Shown piece after piece: positions 23,752 through 33,806 of a stretch of DNA of 64,000 bases. The notes beneath the pieces are model-generated. The model had not been told where the DNA came from. It did not search any database and was given only the letters and a program-made list of their open reading frames with translations. This stretch comes from Tilletia caries. Taxonomy: Eukaryota; Basidiomycota; Exobasidiomycetes; Tilletiales; Tilletiaceae. Position 1 is the first letter of the stretch; each line of letters opens with the position of its first letter. Made by a program: the position numbers and the translations under genes. The stretch covers positions 1,364,001 to 1,428,000 of the forward strand of contig JALUTQ010000037.1 of assembly GCA_032718865.1 (NCBI GenBank), written 5' to 3'.

Positions 23752-24657
23752 TCACAGGGTCATGCCGCCATTGACGCGCAGAACCTGTCCATTGACCCAC
23801 TTGGACAAGGGAGAAGCCAGGTAAAGCGCCGGGCCCACAATGTCATCCACCTCTCCGATGCGGTTCCGTGGAGTCAAACCCTTGATACGGTCGATGAGCT
23901 CCTGAGTCTTGCCAGTTCGGAAGAGCTCGGTGTCAACGGGCCCGGGGGCAATCGCGTTCACTGTGATACGACGTTCGGCGCCGGTGATGCTTGGGTCGCG
24001 TGCGAGAACGCGAAGAGTTTGTTCGAGGCATCCCTTTGAGGCGACATATGGCAGGTAGCCGGGGCCAATGGCCGCGGGGTGGGCACAGAGTGAGGTCGAA
24101 AAGAAGATGATTCGACCGTCGGCACGGATGCTGGGAAGCAGAGCTTGGACGAGGAAGACGGGGCCTGCAATCATAGTATAAGTATCAGCAAAAAGGACGC
24201 TTGTATTTGGGGGAGGAGCGAATGTCAAGTGCTTCGGAAAACGAAGGAAAGGCGGAAGACAGCAGGAGGGGAGGAGCGAGCACGTACCCGTGATGTTTGT
24301 GTTCATGTGCTTATCCCAACTCTCCTGCGTAAGATGGCTGATGTCCTTCATCTCAGAGAAGCCGGACGTAAGGACAAGGATGTCCAACACCCCACCCGTC
24401 TTGGCAAGGATGTCCTTCGCGATCGACTGCGCCCCCACGGCGGAGGAAAGGTCGCCACCAACGACGTCCACACTAGCCGAGGGGACCTCCTTCTTGATCG
24501 ACTCCGCCACTTCGAGCGCAGCGTCTTTGCGGGACGCGTAGCCCAGCAGGACGGACCCACCTTGGGCGGCGAGACCTTTGGCGATTTCGGCACCGATGCC
24601 ACGCGAGCCGCCCGCGACGAAGATCTGCTTGCCTTGGAGGGAGAGTGTGGCGGCCAT
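23752..24657 (-). CDS. Short-chain dehydrogenase/reductase (classical SDR)
   Basis: Two exons, 24657-24288 and 24164-23752 (260 aa), with an in-frame 123-nt intron. The Rossmann NAD(P)-binding motif is AGGSRGIGAE near residue 15, the catalytic serine is in FFSTSLC, and the active-site Y-x-x-x-K is in YLPYVASKG. The C-terminus has NAIAPGPVDTELF and the WVNGQVLRVNGGM ending typical of 3-ketoacyl-ACP-reductase-like SDRs. It therefore interconverts an alcohol and a ketone with NAD(P)(H); the substrate cannot be told. No targeting signal is seen. A TATATAA box lies 158 bp upstream. The gene is convergent with the secreted-protein gene, 260 bp apart. Confidence 0.9.
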   Translation of the reverse strand: MAATLSLQGKQIFVAGGSRGIGAEIAKGLAAQGGSVLLGYASRKDAALEVAESIKKEVPSASVDVVGGDLSSAVGAQSIAKDILAKTGGVLDILVLTSGFSEMKDISHLTQESWDKHMNTNITGTCSLLPSCCLPPFLRFPKHLTFAPPPNTSVLFADTYTMIAGPVFLVQALLPSIRADGRIIFFSTSLCAHPAAIGPGYLPYVASKGCLEQTLRVLARDPSITGAERRITVNAIAPGPVDTELFRTGKTQELIDRIKGLTPRNRIGEVDDIVGPALYLASPLSKWVNGQVLRVNGGMTL

Positions 24658-24814
24658 GATTGATTTGTTACGATTTGAAGGTAGGGGAAGAAGCTGTGGC
24701 TGCGGACGCGAGGGGACAGTGAGAGATGGAGAAGAGGCGGAGTTGGAGTTGGAAAAGAGGAAGAATGGTTATGTAGGGAAGAAGGGGAGAAGCTTGTCAG
24801 CAAAAGGGCCTTCC

Positions 24815-24821
24815 TTATATA
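24815..24821 (-). promoter_or_regulatory. TATA box of the SDR gene
   Basis: TATATAA on the minus strand, about 158 bp upstream of the start codon at 24657, at the edge of a GC-rich block. Confidence 0.55.
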
Positions 24822-25671
24822 CCTTCGCCCGCCCCCGCCCGCGCCCCCCGCCTCCGCGTCCAGGCGGAGCGTGCGTCAGACGATAAGGCGATGAGGCGAT
24901 GAGGTTAGGCAGCATGGTTGACGATTGTGAAAGTTTCGGACTTCGGACATCAATAACGCATCTTCTGCGATGCAAACCTTGGACTGGACTAGGGCGCAAT
25001 GACCGAAGCCCCTGCGCATGCACGATGATCGATGATCGGTGAGCGAGAGGCGCGGGATCGACCTCGTGGTTAAGCAGGCAGAGGGTTGCAGTCAGTGGTG
25101 GCCAGTGCTGGAGGTTGTGCACGAGGACTGACTACTGACTGACTGAGAATCGCCTGGGGCAAGAAAGGGAAACGTGTGCCGCCGCTTCGCTGATACGCCC
25201 GCTGATACGAAGTCTCGGACATTGCAGATGCTTCAGATGAAGGAAGTGCACAGGGCAGGTGTCCAAGGCAGCAAGGAAGGGGAAGGGGAAGGGGAAGGGG
25301 AAGGGGAAGGGGAAGGGGGAAGGCAAAAACGGGTCATGTATTGGGTGATGGCCGATGGCTGTTCATCAAGCTGAAACGCGAAAATGGCTAAGGCTACTTA
25401 TAGGACAAGGTGGTAGGTGGTCCAGGGGAGGAAATTGGGGAAAAGTTGTGCAAGGTATAGAAAAGGCTCGCCTCTGCTGCGCCCAGCGAATCAGCGAGGG
25501 CTGGCAGAGGTCGGGCAGAAGGAAGGTCGGCTCCCCTCCGACAGAGGATCAAAGATCGGAAATGGGGGAGAAATCGTCGAATGGGGTTTGGTTGTCGCCT
25601 TAGGGGTGACAGAGAGTCCGGCAGGATCGACGGAGAGGGACGAGCCAGAAGTTGGGATGCGTTGGTAGTTA
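24822..25671. other. Intergenic region between the SDR gene and the zinc-finger gene
   Basis: Upstream DNA of the SDR gene and 3' flank of the minus-strand gene that stops at 25672. Apart from the GGGGAA tandem repeat listed separately, nothing is recognised. Confidence 0.45.
25272..25322. repeat. Hexanucleotide tandem repeat (GGGGAA)n
   Basis: About seven to eight uninterrupted ggggaa units, preceded by similar aagg units. Confidence 0.85.
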
Positions 25672-26313
25672 TCATCGGTAATTTGACGCGCTGAGGGTCG
25701 TATTAGCATCCACCTCCGAGGAAGCAAGGTCCTCATCGCCCAACAGCAGATCCGCCGTCGAATCACTTCCCTCCCGCCAGAAATCAGGTCGACCCGACTG
25801 AGCCGCGTTAGGGAAGTCCGAGTCGAGCTGCGCCATGATCGTGCTCCAATCCACCCCGGCCGCGGAAAGGCCGCCGTCAGGAGGGGCAGGCGCCAGAACT
25901 CCCGGTGCTGTCTGAGGTGTAGAGGCGTTATTGTGACTGCCCAGGGCCAGCGCGGTGAGTCGTTGCTGAAGGAAGTCGGCCGCGGGAGCACCGCCATTCC
26001 CAGCCGAACCAGGAGATAACAACGATCCCGCCAATCCCTCTCCCACCACTCCACATTGCGGTCCGCCTCCTCCGCCGCCGCCGCCGCCGCCAGGCCCAGG
26101 GTACGGTAGCTGGGGAGATCGCAGGAAGGAGTACTGCGAAGGCGTCAAGGCTCCGCTGCTTGTGTCCGGCCGCGAGCTCAGCCCGTTATTGTCAAAGCCT
26201 GCCGTCAAGGTCGACAGGTTGAAGTCCGGCGCGACGTACGTGCTCTGCGCCTGGGCATTCAGCAGAGATGCTGCGAAGTTGGCTTCCGACCCCTGCCCAT
26301 GCTGATGTTGGTA

Positions 26314-26352
<39 letters not shown>

Positions 26353-28144
26353 TTGCTGCTGCTGTTGATGCTGGTGGTGCAGCTCGGAGAAGGACGACGC
26401 CGAGGTCAATGTTCCCACTTGCAACTCCTGAAGAGAGGGAGGCGACGTCAAGGTTCCAGCTTGCAGCTCCGCAAGTGACGGTGGCGACGTCAACGTCCCC
26501 GGTGCTTTGTAGTGGAACGGATTCGGGTGGAAGTGGCCCGCAGAATGGTGGTGGAAGTGCATCCCAGGTGCGATGGCCTGGTGGTTCATTTGCCACTGTT
26601 CCGCGGATTGCAGGACCAGAGGTGCAGACGAAGGAGGCGATGAGGGCGCCACAGACTCGCTGCTGCCTTCGACGTCGCCATCGAAGGAGTCGGGGAACGG
26701 AGCATCTCGATTTCGCTTGAAGTTACACGTCGGACACATCTTGATAAACGCTTGAACAAGCTCCTTCGGCACACTGGAAGGTGCGCGGATCGTACTGTCA
26801 GCCCTCCTGTCTTGCTTCTGTTCTCGAACAGATGGGTATGTACTCACTTTGCGAAGTATTTGCGCAAGAAGGCATGGGTTTTGTCGCGTCCTCCATGCCC
26901 GGTTCGTTTGTGACTGTTGTCAAAACGATAGGCAAATTGCGAGTTGTCAGCGACACAGCTTCAAGAGAAAAAGGCAGTACATAAAGGGATGCTCACCAGA
27001 AGACCAGAACCCCGTACAGCTGGGCAGGCGGCGCAGCCGGTCTTCCGTCCGCAATGGAGATGATCGAGTATCCGCCAGGACAAGTAGTGGCCACCAGCGC
27101 TGAGCGCTCCAACACGGTCTGCTTGTCAAGTTGTCCCAGCATCCCGGCGTGATGCGGAGAGATGCCAGGCCCTAAGCGGAATGTTCTGATGCACCATCTT
27201 TTGAACGCTTCGCGCTCCCGCTCTCCCTTGGAGGTATCCTCCTCGAGACCCAATTGACGAATGGCATCCTCACGACCGTCGGCCCGACAGAGCAGATACC
27301 AAGCCACGGCGTCGTACATGGCAGGAGTGACGAGACTCTTATCGCGCCGGAAGGAGATCTTGGTCAGATAGGCCATGTGGACCGAGCGGAAGGCGGTCCG
27401 AGAGGGGAAACCTTCGACCGACAGCGCTCGGTTGGCGGTGAGCTTGTTGGTCATGCTGAAGTCGGACTGTGCGGATTGGGATGACGAGTTGCGCACGAGG
27501 GGTTCGGACGACGGTCCTGCGATGACGCTGCCGCTGTCTGAGGAGTGTGTGAGTGCGGGCATGGAGGATGCTGCGGACGAACTGGAGAGTTCCTTGGAAT
27601 GATGGCCGGGGCCGCCTCCTACTCCGCCGCCGCCTGGTCCGTGATGAAGAGGCGAAAAGGGCATAGAAGGCAAAGGAGGCGGGATACCGGACATAGGCTG
27701 CATGTTGAGTGCTAGGCCAAGATTAGGGACGGAGACAGAGGAGCGGAGGGAGTGGGTATCAATAAGGAGGCCGTAAGGTGGCGTTATGAGGTCGAGTCCA
27801 AGCTGTTCCATGGTCTGCTTGGATTGCGGATAGCCTCCAGCGGCAGCAGCTGCCGCCGCCGAGCTGGCGAGAAACTCGAAGTCTTCGTGAAGACTGGAAG
27901 TGCTGCGCGCATGGTGCAAGTGCTGCTGTTGTTGGTCCTGCTGCTGCTGTTGCAGCTGTAGTTGGTGTTGCTGCTGCTGTTGTGCAGCCCCCGCGTTCAT
28001 GTAGTGAGCCTGATGCTGGAGACCGGACATCATCCTGTTATGTTCGAGCCAAGGGGTGACGAGATTGTAGCGGCCCTCTTCGTGTTCGATGTCGTGAGCG
28101 GCGAAGGCGAAATACGGGATAGGTATACCGACCGCCTGGGCCAT
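25672..28144 (-). CDS. Protein with retroelement-integrase-type HHCC zinc finger (candidate domesticated regulator)
   Basis: Three exons, 28144-26997, 26913-26848 and 26773-25672 (771 aa). Joining them gives one continuous domain: AMYDAVAWYLLCRADG, GEREREAFKRWCIRTFRL, then LYGVLVFCHKRTGHGGRDKT and VPKELVQAFIKMCPTCNFKR. The H-x4-H and C-x2-C spacing with GHGGRDKT is that of the H2C2 zinc-binding domain at the front of Gypsy/Ty3 integrases. No integrase catalytic core (DDE) or reverse transcriptase follows. Long Gln, Ala, Gly and Ser regions flank it, and there is a threefold repeat of GTLTSPPSL-like units after the finger. With introns and no LTRs it looks like a domesticated, probably nuclear protein. 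The function is inferred, not shown. Confidence 0.75.
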
Positions 28145-29402
28145 GAAAGAGGATGGAGGGAGGTAGGAAGGATGGAGGGAGGGAGGTAGAATGAAAAGAT
28201 CCCAACCCAGTTGGGAGGATGGAGGGCGGAGGGCGAAGGAGAGGAAGGGGAAGGGGAGGAAGGAGGGAGGGACAGAATTAGTCGGAAGGGGAGTTAGAAG
28301 GGTCAACCAACGTCACTTGTGCTCCGCGAGTATTTTGTCCGCCTTCTGGATCATTGTGAGACAAGACGAAGCCGAAAGTAAACATCGGGAGAAGGACGGC
28401 ATTGATCAGTAGTATCTACGCAGTACGCTCGATGCTAAGGTCTACTTGGCCAGGTAAGCGTCAGACAGACCGTGGCCGCAGTGGGCAGTACAGTAGCTGT
28501 GTCGACTGATCGCCTTATGAAAAGCTGTTGCTGCAAAGATAGCTCAGCTGAAGGAAGGAACGGGGACAGAACAAAGAAAATGGGTTGGAAAAAGGTGAGC
28601 CAGTTAGCCAACTATAATTGTCCGCATTGGGCTGCGGGAACCGTCAGGCAAGGTCGAGCAAGGGTGTGGCAGTGGACCGTTCCAAGATCTGAGGCAGGCA
28701 CACCACACGAAAAGGCAGAATGCAAGGCTGGTGTGAATCATGGTCCGCAGTCGGAACAGACGGTTGAAGAGGCCCAGCAAGGTGCGGTGGCGCAACACTA
28801 CCCAGTACATGCGCACCCACTCACCGCTTCCGCGCATGCATGAGCGAGAGTGGAGTCCAAGCAAGGCTGGACGGATAGACGTCTGCGGCCTGCCTACTAC
28901 TGCTCGACGGCTCCGACCGTTGGCCATCTATCTTGACCTTGGGGACCGTTGCGATGTCTTGACTCTCCCTTGTGCCAACTGCTGCGAAACCGTCAGCAAA
29001 CAAGACGGCCAGGCAGGAAAGATCCGATGGTTGCCGATACAAAACATCGAAGTCGCGTCGCCGCACGCTTGCTTTGCACCGGCGAACACGGTCGCGACTC
29101 GCGCGGATGCGGCCCTGGAGTTCGTTACCTTTCGTTGCATGCCGCGGTCGTGACTGGACAAAGTATGCATGGCGCGAGGTGAGAGGTGAGTGAAGCGGTA
29201 TATGTCGGGAAACCCGGTCCGCTGGCCCGCTGACCCGAGAAGTCGATGGAAAGTGCGTCATCGATTTTCTCACCTTCGCCTCATCGCGTCCTCGCCTTCG
29301 CCAACTCGTGTGGGAGCTCAGCATCAACGGATCCCCTTCGAATTCCTCTGGTCCTAATAATTCCAAGCATCCCTCGCCCTCGCCCTCCGCATCCTATACA
29401 AC
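28145..29402. promoter_or_regulatory. Long divergent intergenic region
   Basis: 1.26 kb between two divergent start codons. It is mixed in composition with no repeat or coding signal that I can support. Its length is unusual for this gene-dense arm and suggests a complex regulatory region for the zinc-finger gene. Confidence 0.4.
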
Positions 29403-30207
29403 ATGGCCTCGCTGCTCGACAAAGCCAAGACCTCCGTGTCCTCCGTGTCCCGGACAAACGGGAACCCGGACGAGGAGCGCGCATACTACGTCGGTCGCTG
29501 GGCCGTACAGGGCACCCAGGCCGGATGTCTCGCCGCCACTCCGCTCTACTTCCTCAACAGCGTCCGCGGCGGAGGATTCTCTCTGCGCGGCCTTGCACGG
29601 TACAAGTAAGTGGGCCTGGGACGGATGTCCAAGGGGAAAACGAGGTCCGGAAAAATGAAGCTGACGTACCCAATCTTTTTGGTTCTTAAACCCATCTCAG
29701 CTGGCTTGGCCCGCTCGCAGGTGGTCTTGTCGGTGGTGCGGCCGGTCTGGTGCAAGCATCGCAGTCTGACGGTGCCTCCATCACATCCAAGAGTCTCTCC
29801 CTTCGCGCCGACGCCGACCGCGTGCGGAGAGATGACATCCACCTCATTGGCGGCGTTCTCGGAGCGCTCATCGTCCCCGCCATCTTCCGTACGTATTCCC
29901 GCATTCCCTTCCCCTTCTCTTCTCTCTTTCAGCAAGTAACGCTCGCTGACGCAAAATTCGAGGCATGCGGTTTTCCCCTTTAGTGAAACGCGTCGGTCTG
30001 ATCAACGGCGCCCTCGGTGGTATCGGTCTGGGTGGAGCAGCCGGTCTGATCACACACACCTTCCAGAAGTACGGCGGGGCCCAGGGTGTCGCCCAACGCG
30101 GGCAAGAGCTCGTCCAGGAGGGTGAGCAGAAGGCCTCCGAGCTGGCGCGACAGGGCGAGCAGAAGGCTGGCCAGCTGCAGCGCGAGGCGGAGAGGAAGCT
30201 CAGCTAG
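29403..30207 (+). CDS. Small glycine-rich multipass membrane protein
   Basis: Three exons, 29403-29605, 29701-29888 and 29984-30207 (204 aa). After a polar N-terminus there are four short hydrophobic, Gly/Ala-rich spans: around GTQAGCLAATPLYFL, LGPLAGGLVGGAAGLV, IHLIGGVLGALIVPAIF and VGLINGALGGIGLGGAAGLI. GxxxG-type packing in all of these recalls the Tim17/22/23 (PRAT) fold of mitochondrial or peroxisomal inner membranes, but the PRAT signature is not clear enough to assign it. The C-terminus is an amphipathic, charged helix with a repeated GEQKASELARQ / GEQKAGQLQRE unit. A mitochondrial membrane location is inferred. All three splice joins keep the reading frame. Confidence 0.65.
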
Positions 30208-30717
30208 GCCTCAAGTAGGCATCAAGAAGGAACAACGGGATATCTGCCTGAAGCCCCTCCCAAAAAAACAATTGTCTTCATACCTTCTCCCGGCTTCTCT
30301 GCTGCTCAAGTTCCCGTCAATATACACCGGATCGGACGCGATCAAGTTACATCAACCAGGAATGTCCTCGGTACCTCTCCATGTGCCAAGGAAGATTCTC
30401 AAAGTCTTGTGATTTCAGGAAGGATTCGCGGAAGGCGAGGGATGGGGTAATGTACACACGGCCATGTAGGTTTTGAGGATGGGAAGGATATTATGGTTGA
30501 AGAGGACGAGAAGATGGAGAGAGGCTTGAGGCGTTGAGCGTTGAGGCTTGAGGATGGGAAAGTTGGACGATGGGTCGCGATATCCTGCGTGGGCATCGCG
30601 GAATAATAGAGAGCGCAGACAGAGCAAGCTCAGACTGAACAGCCATCACAAGACTAGTCACACATCGAGGGGAATCTGGAGAAAAGTCGAAAAATCGCAA
30701 AACCCAAGGGCTCGCCC
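30208..30717. other. Convergent intergenic region
   Basis: 510 bp between the stops of two convergent genes. No repeat or gene recognised. Confidence 0.5.
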
Positions 30718-31145
30718 TTAGAAGTCCGAAGAGCTCGCCCACCGAGCAAAGTCCCGAGCCGTCCACGGCGGCAGATCATTCTCCACCGTCCTGCCCGAAT
30801 TCTGTTCCTGTTGTTGTTGAGGTAGAGGGGCGACGAAGCCGACGGTCCGCGTCCGACTCTCGAGACCTTGTCGCAAGACGGTGCGACGGGTGAAAACTTC
30901 GTCGATGCGGTTCGCAGCGTCGAATGGTCCCGCGGGAAGACTTGTCGTCTTGCTCGCCAGTCCGTTGGGCCGGACGGAGAGCGGGTTCCTTCGGGACGAA
31001 GCTAGGGCCTTTCCCTTCTTTTGCTTTTTGGTCTTGTTCGTCGCTGATGTGCCGAGGCCTGAAGCTTCATCGGCAGAGGATCCCTCTGCGTTGCCTTCTT
31101 GAACATCTGCAAGTTCAAGGTCGTCAAATTCGTCATGGTCACTCT

Positions 31146-31185
<40 letters not shown>

Positions 31186-32164
31186 TTCCTCCTCGTCGCT
31201 GCTGCTGCTGCACTCTCGGTCCTCGCGATCGATGATGTCGAATCCAAGCTCCTCGTCCGCATCGAATTGAGCACCCAAGATCGAGTCCGGATCAGGCTTA
31301 AATTCATCATCGTCACCCTTGTCTCCGCCCAGATGGGCAGGCACAATCGATATCGCCGTCACGTCTGCATCCTCATCATCGGCGAATCGAGCTCGGGGCT
31401 GAACAGAGCGCATCGACGCATGACGAGCAAAGCCACTGCTGCTGCTCTCTGTGAGCTCCCAGTGTCGCTGTGGTCGGCTGGCATAGGGCTGGAGCTCGTT
31501 CGCCCGGTGAGGGAAGAACACGGGCGAGTTGGCTCCGTCATGCTCGGTCGAGAGAGCAGTAGGCCGTCGCATGAACGAAGGGGCGGGTGCGGACTGGGTG
31601 CGGGCCCAGGGCATCGCGTTGCTCCGGCCAAAGGGTAGATCTCCGACAGTCGAAGAAGCGACGGATGCTGTTGACGAGGAGGAGGAGAAGTCGAGGCCGG
31701 GGTGCTCGGACGAGGGAGCGGCGGTGCTTGCGAAGCTGCTGGCACGGGTGTGCAGGGGCGTCGAGGAGCAGTATCCCTTTGCGACACCTTACATTCGGAA
31801 AGCGATTGAAAACGTTAGTCAGTTTCTTTTTTCTTTGACTCGTTTGGGGAAGAAAACACCCTTTGTGCTAAGGTTACTCACTGAGACGGACTTGTCGTGC
31901 CCTCTGCTGCAGCTCGACACGCTGCTGTGCAGTAGCCTCGTCCATGACGGCATCACGGTCAAACGCACGGACGTTGGTTGCGGCGGGAATCGCATGGTCG
32001 AGCGCGGCGTTGTGGAAGGTCATGCCCGCGCTGAAGGTGGAAGCGTGGGCGAAGGGCCGTCGGGTGGGGGTGTATGCGCTGCCGCTGCCGCTGCCGCTGC
32101 CGCTACCACTGCCAGCGCTGCTCCCGCTCCCGCCCGTCCTGCCAGTGGTGAGTGTCGAGGACAT
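30718..32164 (-). CDS. Acidic, Ser-rich protein of unknown function
   Basis: Two exons, 32164-31882 and 31787-30718 (450 aa); the splice joins RQVRLS to VAKGYCSSTPLHTR. The N-terminus has Gly-Ser dipeptide runs and a short helix (DEATAQQRVELQQRARQVRL). Then come DLPFGRSNAMPWARTQSAPA, a central strongly acidic poly-Ser/Asp/Glu tract, and a basic KKQKKGKALASSRRNPLS stretch that could be a nuclear signal. The C-terminal end, ENDLPPWTARDFARW, looks conserved rather than random. I do not recognise a family. It shares a 327-bp divergent promoter with the cyclophilin gene. Confidence 0.55.
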
Positions 32165-32491
32165 TCGTTAGGTGCTCAAGCTGGATTATGTCTGCGGTGG
32201 GTATCGATATGTGCGGAAAGAGAAAGAGGGGAGAGGGTGAGCAGATCACGGGCGAAGGTGGTGTTGGACGACCCCCATGCGGTCCTAGCCCCCATCTGAA
32301 ATCCAAAACACGGAAGCACGTCAGACGCGTAAACGCGCGTTCACGCGACGCGTTTCTCTGTAAAGGCCACGTGGCCACTTCATCGCCCGGAAACTCATCC
32401 CAAATTACCTTCCTCCCACCCTCTGCTTCGAACGTCATTCTGCGCGCTCCTTTTCTCCCTTGCACACTGCTGACTGTACTTCCCTCTGGAT
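32165..32491. promoter_or_regulatory. Shared divergent promoter (acidic protein / cyclophilin)
   Basis: 327 bp between divergent start codons. It contains a cluster of acgcgt-like sequences (cagacgcgtaaacgcgcg near 32321, cgacgcgtttc near 32345). These match the core of the MluI cell-cycle box (ACGCGT) bound by Mbp1/Swi6-type factors. Binding is inference. Confidence 0.4.
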
Positions 32492-33456
32492 TTGATGGCA
32501 TCCTCCTCTTCTTCCCCCGTCCGAGCCTTTCTAGAGCTGCGTGCCGGTGACCCGGAGCAGCACGCCGATCTCGAAGCTCGATACGATGCCACTGCGTCCC
32601 ACCTCCAACGGGTCGGGGCGTCATACGGGTGGGAGGCAGATGTAAAGCCAGAGGACCTCGACGACGAGGCGCGGGAAATACTCGTGGGCAGCGATGTGCG
32701 TTTATGATGGGATTTCGTGGGAGAGGGCGGAGGTAGAACCTTTTTCAAACATGCTGATCTTTCTTTCTCCTTCTCCCAATCCCTTTTATTTATCCCCAGC
32801 CAAATCTAGGACCTTCGTTCCTCTTCACTCCACCCAACCCCCTCTCCCTGGGCCGCCTCATCCTCCTCCTCAACCCCTCCGCGAATCTCAAAAAGACCCG
32901 GGAGAATTTCATCGCCCTCCTCACCGGATCCAAGGGCGTCTCCAAATCGGACCGGTCGAAGAAACTACATTACGGAGCGGGCTGTCCCGTCCATCGGATC
33001 GAGAGTGGCTTCGTGATGCAGTCGGGCGATGTGACGAGGGGCGATGGAAGTGGAGGGGAAGCGGCTTTAGGTGGGACGATCAAGGCAGAAGCTGAAGGAC
33101 TGTAAGTAACCTTTTCCTCCTCATTTTGCGAAGCACTCCCCCTGCCTTTACCACTGACCTTCCTTTCCACACGTCTCTCAAGAGCCATCACCCCAAAATA
33201 CGGCTCGCTCTGCATGGCCTCCGGCGCACGCAAGGACAGCATCACCTCCCAATTCTTCATCGTCCTCGCCACCGAAGCAAACCAGCTGGCCAAATTGGGA
33301 CCGAAGAAGTACGTCTGCTTTGGAGACGTTCTTCTCGATCAGGATGAGCCGGCGGGGGCAGAGGGGGCGGCTGTCTTGCGGCGGGTGGAACTGTATGGAT
33401 CTGCTAAGGGGACACCGACGGAGCCGGTCTGGATCGAGGCGAGTGGAATGTTATGA
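32492..33456 (+). CDS. Divergent cyclophilin-type peptidyl-prolyl isomerase
   Basis: Three exons, 32492-32695, 32800-33101 and 33183-33456 (259 aa). The N-terminal 65 residues are a charged extension. The cyclophilin fold follows: LGRLILLLNP, ENFIALLTGSKG, CPVHRIESGFVMQSGDVTRG, KYGSLCMASGARKDSITSQFFIVLA and KKYVCFGDVL. Active-site equivalents of CypA Arg55, Phe60, Gln63 and Phe113 are present. The Trp121 that confers strong cyclosporin binding is not seen at its expected place before YVCFG. Prolyl isomerisation is therefore plausible, with altered drug sensitivity as inference. Several usual Gly/Asn positions in the MANSGPNTNGSQFF block are replaced by SGARKDSITSQFF, so the protein is a divergent member. 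No signal peptide is seen. Confidence 0.82.
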
Positions 33457-33806
33457 GTGGGCTGGAGACGTCACCCGAGACACCTCTCCTTCTTGTGCAC
33501 ACCGATGTAAAGCCTCAGCCAAGAGCAGGCGACGGGATCGAAACCGAATCGTGCTTTTGCTTGCATTGCTTTGTAGAGAGGTGGAAGGTGCAGAACAAGT
33601 GAATGTTCAGGAGAGCGAGAAAAGTCATACAGAAAGGGGGCATCACAACTGCGTGTATGTGTCATGTTTCACAGATGTCAAGGTCGTTTGCTTGGGGGGA
33701 AAGGTGAAGTTGCCGTAACCAACGACGAAGAGGAAGGCATGCCCAATCCGCTCAGGGGAATGGCGCATTCGCCTATGTACCAGGCCAAAAAATAACTCCA
33801 GCTCCA
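33457..33806. other. Convergent intergenic region (cyclophilin / eIF5)
   Basis: 350 bp between two stop codons; nothing recognised. Confidence 0.5.
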
